DNA of 64,000 nt, from assembly GCA_005281725.1 (NCBI GenBank), contig SSBO01000012.1, positions 21,622-85,621 on the forward strand, in the 5' to 3' direction. The DNA comes from Wuchereria bancrofti (taxonomy: Eukaryota > Nematoda > Chromadorea > Rhabditida > Onchocercidae). This document shows, piece after piece, positions 61,801 through 64,000 of this stretch; positions within the stretch are counted from its first letter, which is position 1; each line of letters starts with the position of its first letter. A program made the translations under genes and the position numbers. The notes beneath the pieces are model-generated. The model was not told the origin of the DNA and did no database searches. It worked only from the letters and a program-made list of their open reading frames with translations.

Positions 61801-62315
61801 ATCATTATGTAAATTAAATTTACTAAATTTAACTGTATAGATTGTATAGGTTATAAAAAATGGAAGATAAAAGTAATTTTACTTAAGCTATCAAAATAAA
61901 AAACAAAAAACGGATTCTAATTTAAATGATCTAAAATATCTATCAAATATTTTTGTAATTAGTAAATTGTTCGTTGGTTTTAAAATAAAAATTTCACAAA
62001 GAAAATAGAAAAGAATAATAATTTCTGTTAAACGATATGTACTTATAGTTTTTTTTTTTTTTTTTTTTTTGAAACGAAAGAAACTTGCAAAAAAAATAAA
62101 AGTAATATTCCAATTTTTTTCCTGAAGAAATTCTCGGAAATTTTTGTTATAAATTTTCTACAGTCGATAATCATTTCTCATTTTCAATTTTATTCCTAAT
62201 ATTATTTTGAAAATTTTTTTTTCTTGCTTTTTTTTCTGCTTTTCCCAAAAAAAAAAAAAACGACAGCTAAATTTTGCTTTATTATTTGATGAAAAATTGC
62301 TTTTGCTATTTATAG

Positions 62316-62385
62316 ATTGATTAATCAATTAATTGATCGATCAGTTAATTGATCGATTGATCGATTAAATTGATTGATTAATAAA
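62316..62385. repeat. ATTGATCG-type palindromic simple repeat
   Basis: Overlapping ATTGATCG, GATTGATT and AATCAATTAATTGATC units. Many segments are self-complementary (GATCGATC, ATCAATTAATTGAT), so the stretch could fold into hairpins or cruciforms. Confidence 0.75.
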
Positions 62386-62530
62386 TAATAACTAGCATAA
62401 AATATGAAAGAAATAAAACTTTTGTGATAATCAATTGATAACAGTGAATAATGTGCTAATCAAACAAATCGTTACTATTCATTAAGTAATTCATCAGTAC
62501 AATTATATCGTTTTCTAACTGATAATGATA

Positions 62531-62580
62531 GGCGTAAATGTCATCTGATGATGATAGGATGACAGGCGCAAATGTCATCT
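62531..62580 (+). repeat. Two direct copies of a 16-base unit
   Basis: GGCGTAAATGTCATCT at 62531-62546 and GGCGCAAATGTCATCT at 62565-62580 differ at one base and lie 34 bases apart. Confidence 0.75.
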
Positions 62581-62629
62581 TTCAAATTGCATCATTTCTC
62601 ATCATTATTGAAGAAATATCGATTAAGGA

Positions 62630-62911
62630 ATGCCTACAAGAAGGGATGACACATGCAAATGTTGTTGCCATTCCTTAGTCAATAATTTTATCCGCCAATT
62701 TTCATTGATTATCATTATAAATAGGCCTTTTTATCATGCCCAAAATGAATGTATTTATGAATTATTGAGAATAGGCCTAGTAATTATTAGCATTATTGGC
62801 CACACATTAGGCCAAATTTGGCCGTTGATAGATAAACAAACATTTATTGATTATTATGCAAATGGAAGATGTTTCAGTGATTTCAACAATATAACACATA
62901 GACCTTTTTAG
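62630..62911 (+). CDS. Doubtful ORF (93 residues)
   Basis: An open frame from ATG 62630 to TAG. Its composition is less A/T-biased than the surroundings and contains several GGCC/AGGCC elements. The peptide has three adjacent cysteines (CKCCCHSL), a possible membrane segment (LLRIGLVIISIIGHTLGQIW), and a mixed tail. It matches no family I recognise and has no flanking splice signals. A chance frame remains possible. Confidence 0.2.
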   Translation: MPTRRDDTCKCCCHSLVNNFIRQFSLIIIINRPFYHAQNECIYELLRIGLVIISIIGHTLGQIWPLIDKQTFIDYYANGRCFSDFNNITHRPF

Positions 62912-63312
62912 CATACAATCATTTATTCAATTAATAAACAAAATAGAGCCTTAGAAAAGGGAAAGAGAAAAAAAAAAGGAAAATAAAACTAGTTTTTTCT
63001 TTTTTTTTTAAATTTTTTTTAAAAAAAAAAAAAAAAAAATGAAGGGATTTTATCTCTCTCGTAATTTTTCCCTCCATTATTTTTTTTCTCTCTCTCTTTT
63101 TCTCACTTTTTTTCTCTGTTCTTTGTTGATTTGTTTTTGAAAAAAAAAAAAGATAGCAAAAAAAGAAAGGAATTCGAGAAAAAAGCAACAATAACTAAAT
63201 TATTTGTTAAATATCAGTAAACTATTCGAAATACTATCAAATTTCCTTGCATAAAGATCTCAACAAAATTTGTTGTTAGAGTTTTCATTTTTCTTATTTT
63301 ACAAATGATAAT

Positions 63313-63315
<3 letters not shown>

Positions 63316-63346
<31 letters not shown>
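63316..63346. repeat. AG dinucleotide microsatellite
   Basis: About fifteen consecutive AG units. Confidence 0.95.
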
Positions 63347-63349
<3 letters not shown>

Positions 63350-63700
63350 TACAGGAAGTTTTAGTAATTATTAATTAGTAATTAATAAATAATAATAAAT
63401 AATAACAGTAATAATGAAGTCTTTTTCCTTTTTCATTTTTTTGATTTTTTTTTTCATATATTCAACTAATTTTACACAATTATCTGATAAATAAAATTAT
63501 TGCTATAATTTTTTTCTTTAATTTTTAAAATCAAAATAAAGATTTGTCAAAAAAAAGACCTTCTTCTAAAATTTGAAATTTGTGATTGATGTGAAAAAGT
63601 TTTAAAAAATGATACTAAAGTAACTATCTTTTCATTATATTTATCATTTTCTTTCTTCCGTAACATTTTTCTCTTCTTTTTTCTCCCACTTTTCTACCGC

Positions 63701-63740
63701 CCTCTCTCTCCCTCTCTCTCTCCCTCTCTCTTTCTCTCTC
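63701..63740. repeat. CT-rich microsatellite
   Basis: CCTCTCTCT-type units repeated with small interruptions, in a pyrimidine-rich tract. Confidence 0.9.
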
Positions 63741-64000
63741 TGTCCATCTTTTCCTCTCTCTTTATCCTTACTAGTTTACTAATATTTTTTATTAATTAAT
63801 GGATAAAAAAAAATGGAAATATTACTAATAATTTATATTTGTTAAATTTTTTAGTAAAATTAATTTAAAAAATAAAAGCAGCAGAAATTTATCAAATTGT
63901 TTAATTTATTTTCTTTCATTTTCTTTTTTCTCCAATTCATCTTTCTTTCTCTTTCTTTCTTCATTTCTTGCTTTTCATTTTTATTTTTGATTTTCAATTT

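Larger units (their letters stand above)
55110..62315. other. Long AT-rich intergenic region
   Basis: No supported gene in over 7 kb. It holds homopolymer T and A tracts throughout, several microsatellites (listed separately), and low-complexity open frames such as 56010-56264 and 61048-61233 that I do not accept as genes. AATAAA at 55527-55532 is a possible TRMT61 polyadenylation signal. Confidence 0.5.
62920..64000. other. Low-complexity end of the window
   Basis: Long A and T tracts, polypurine and polypyrimidine runs. No gene is visible. Confidence 0.6.

Overview
This window is nuclear DNA of a nematode, most likely a filarial (clade III) worm. The evidence is a very AT-rich background with long A and T tracts, many short exons, near-universal introns ending in TTTTCAG or TTTAG, and nine genes whose proteins are recognisable animal or worm families. 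No bacterial genes, CRISPR array, tRNA or rRNA gene was recognised. Exon models below were built by hand from splice sites and reading frame. Most close in frame from ATG to stop. UTRs and expression cannot be seen.

Layout, left to right. At 22-183 (+) lies the last exon of a membrane protein whose body is outside the window. At 2258-5311 (+) is Rab27/AEX-6. Two minus-strand genes follow: URI (7066-11414) and a secreted-type D-aspartate/D-amino-acid oxidase (12552-17824). A tentative small gene (22327-22819, -) and TAF11 (23201-25473, -) come next. TAF11 is divergent from a two-domain SDR protein resembling the plant rhamnose synthase fusion (26847-31306, +). At 33322-35788 (-) is an ornithine-decarboxylase homologue. 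At 35935-36835 is an unusually GC-rich patch containing the 3' part of an unidentified minus-strand gene. CARMIL/CRML-1 fills 41232-48735 (-). VPS25 (50630-52291, +) and TRMT61 (52390-55106, +) sit head to tail, 98 bases apart. From 55107 to the end I see only low-complexity AT-rich DNA, microsatellites and one doubtful ORF.

The genes are mostly housekeeping and do not form one pathway: secretory traffic (Rab27), prefoldin-like RNA polymerase assembly (URI), TFIID (TAF11), ESCRT-II (VPS25), tRNA m1A58 methylation (TRMT61) and actin capping control (CARMIL). The most striking points are two conserved enzyme folds that appear to have lost their active sites. The ODC homologue has replaced the PLP lysine, the stacking histidine and the phosphate-binding arginine. 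The tandem SDR protein has lost the YxxxK pair in the N-terminal domain and at least the lysine in the C-terminal one. Both keep long, clean, multi-exon reading frames and so look like working pseudoenzymes rather than pseudogenes. The VPS25-TRMT61 pair looks like a nematode-style operon.
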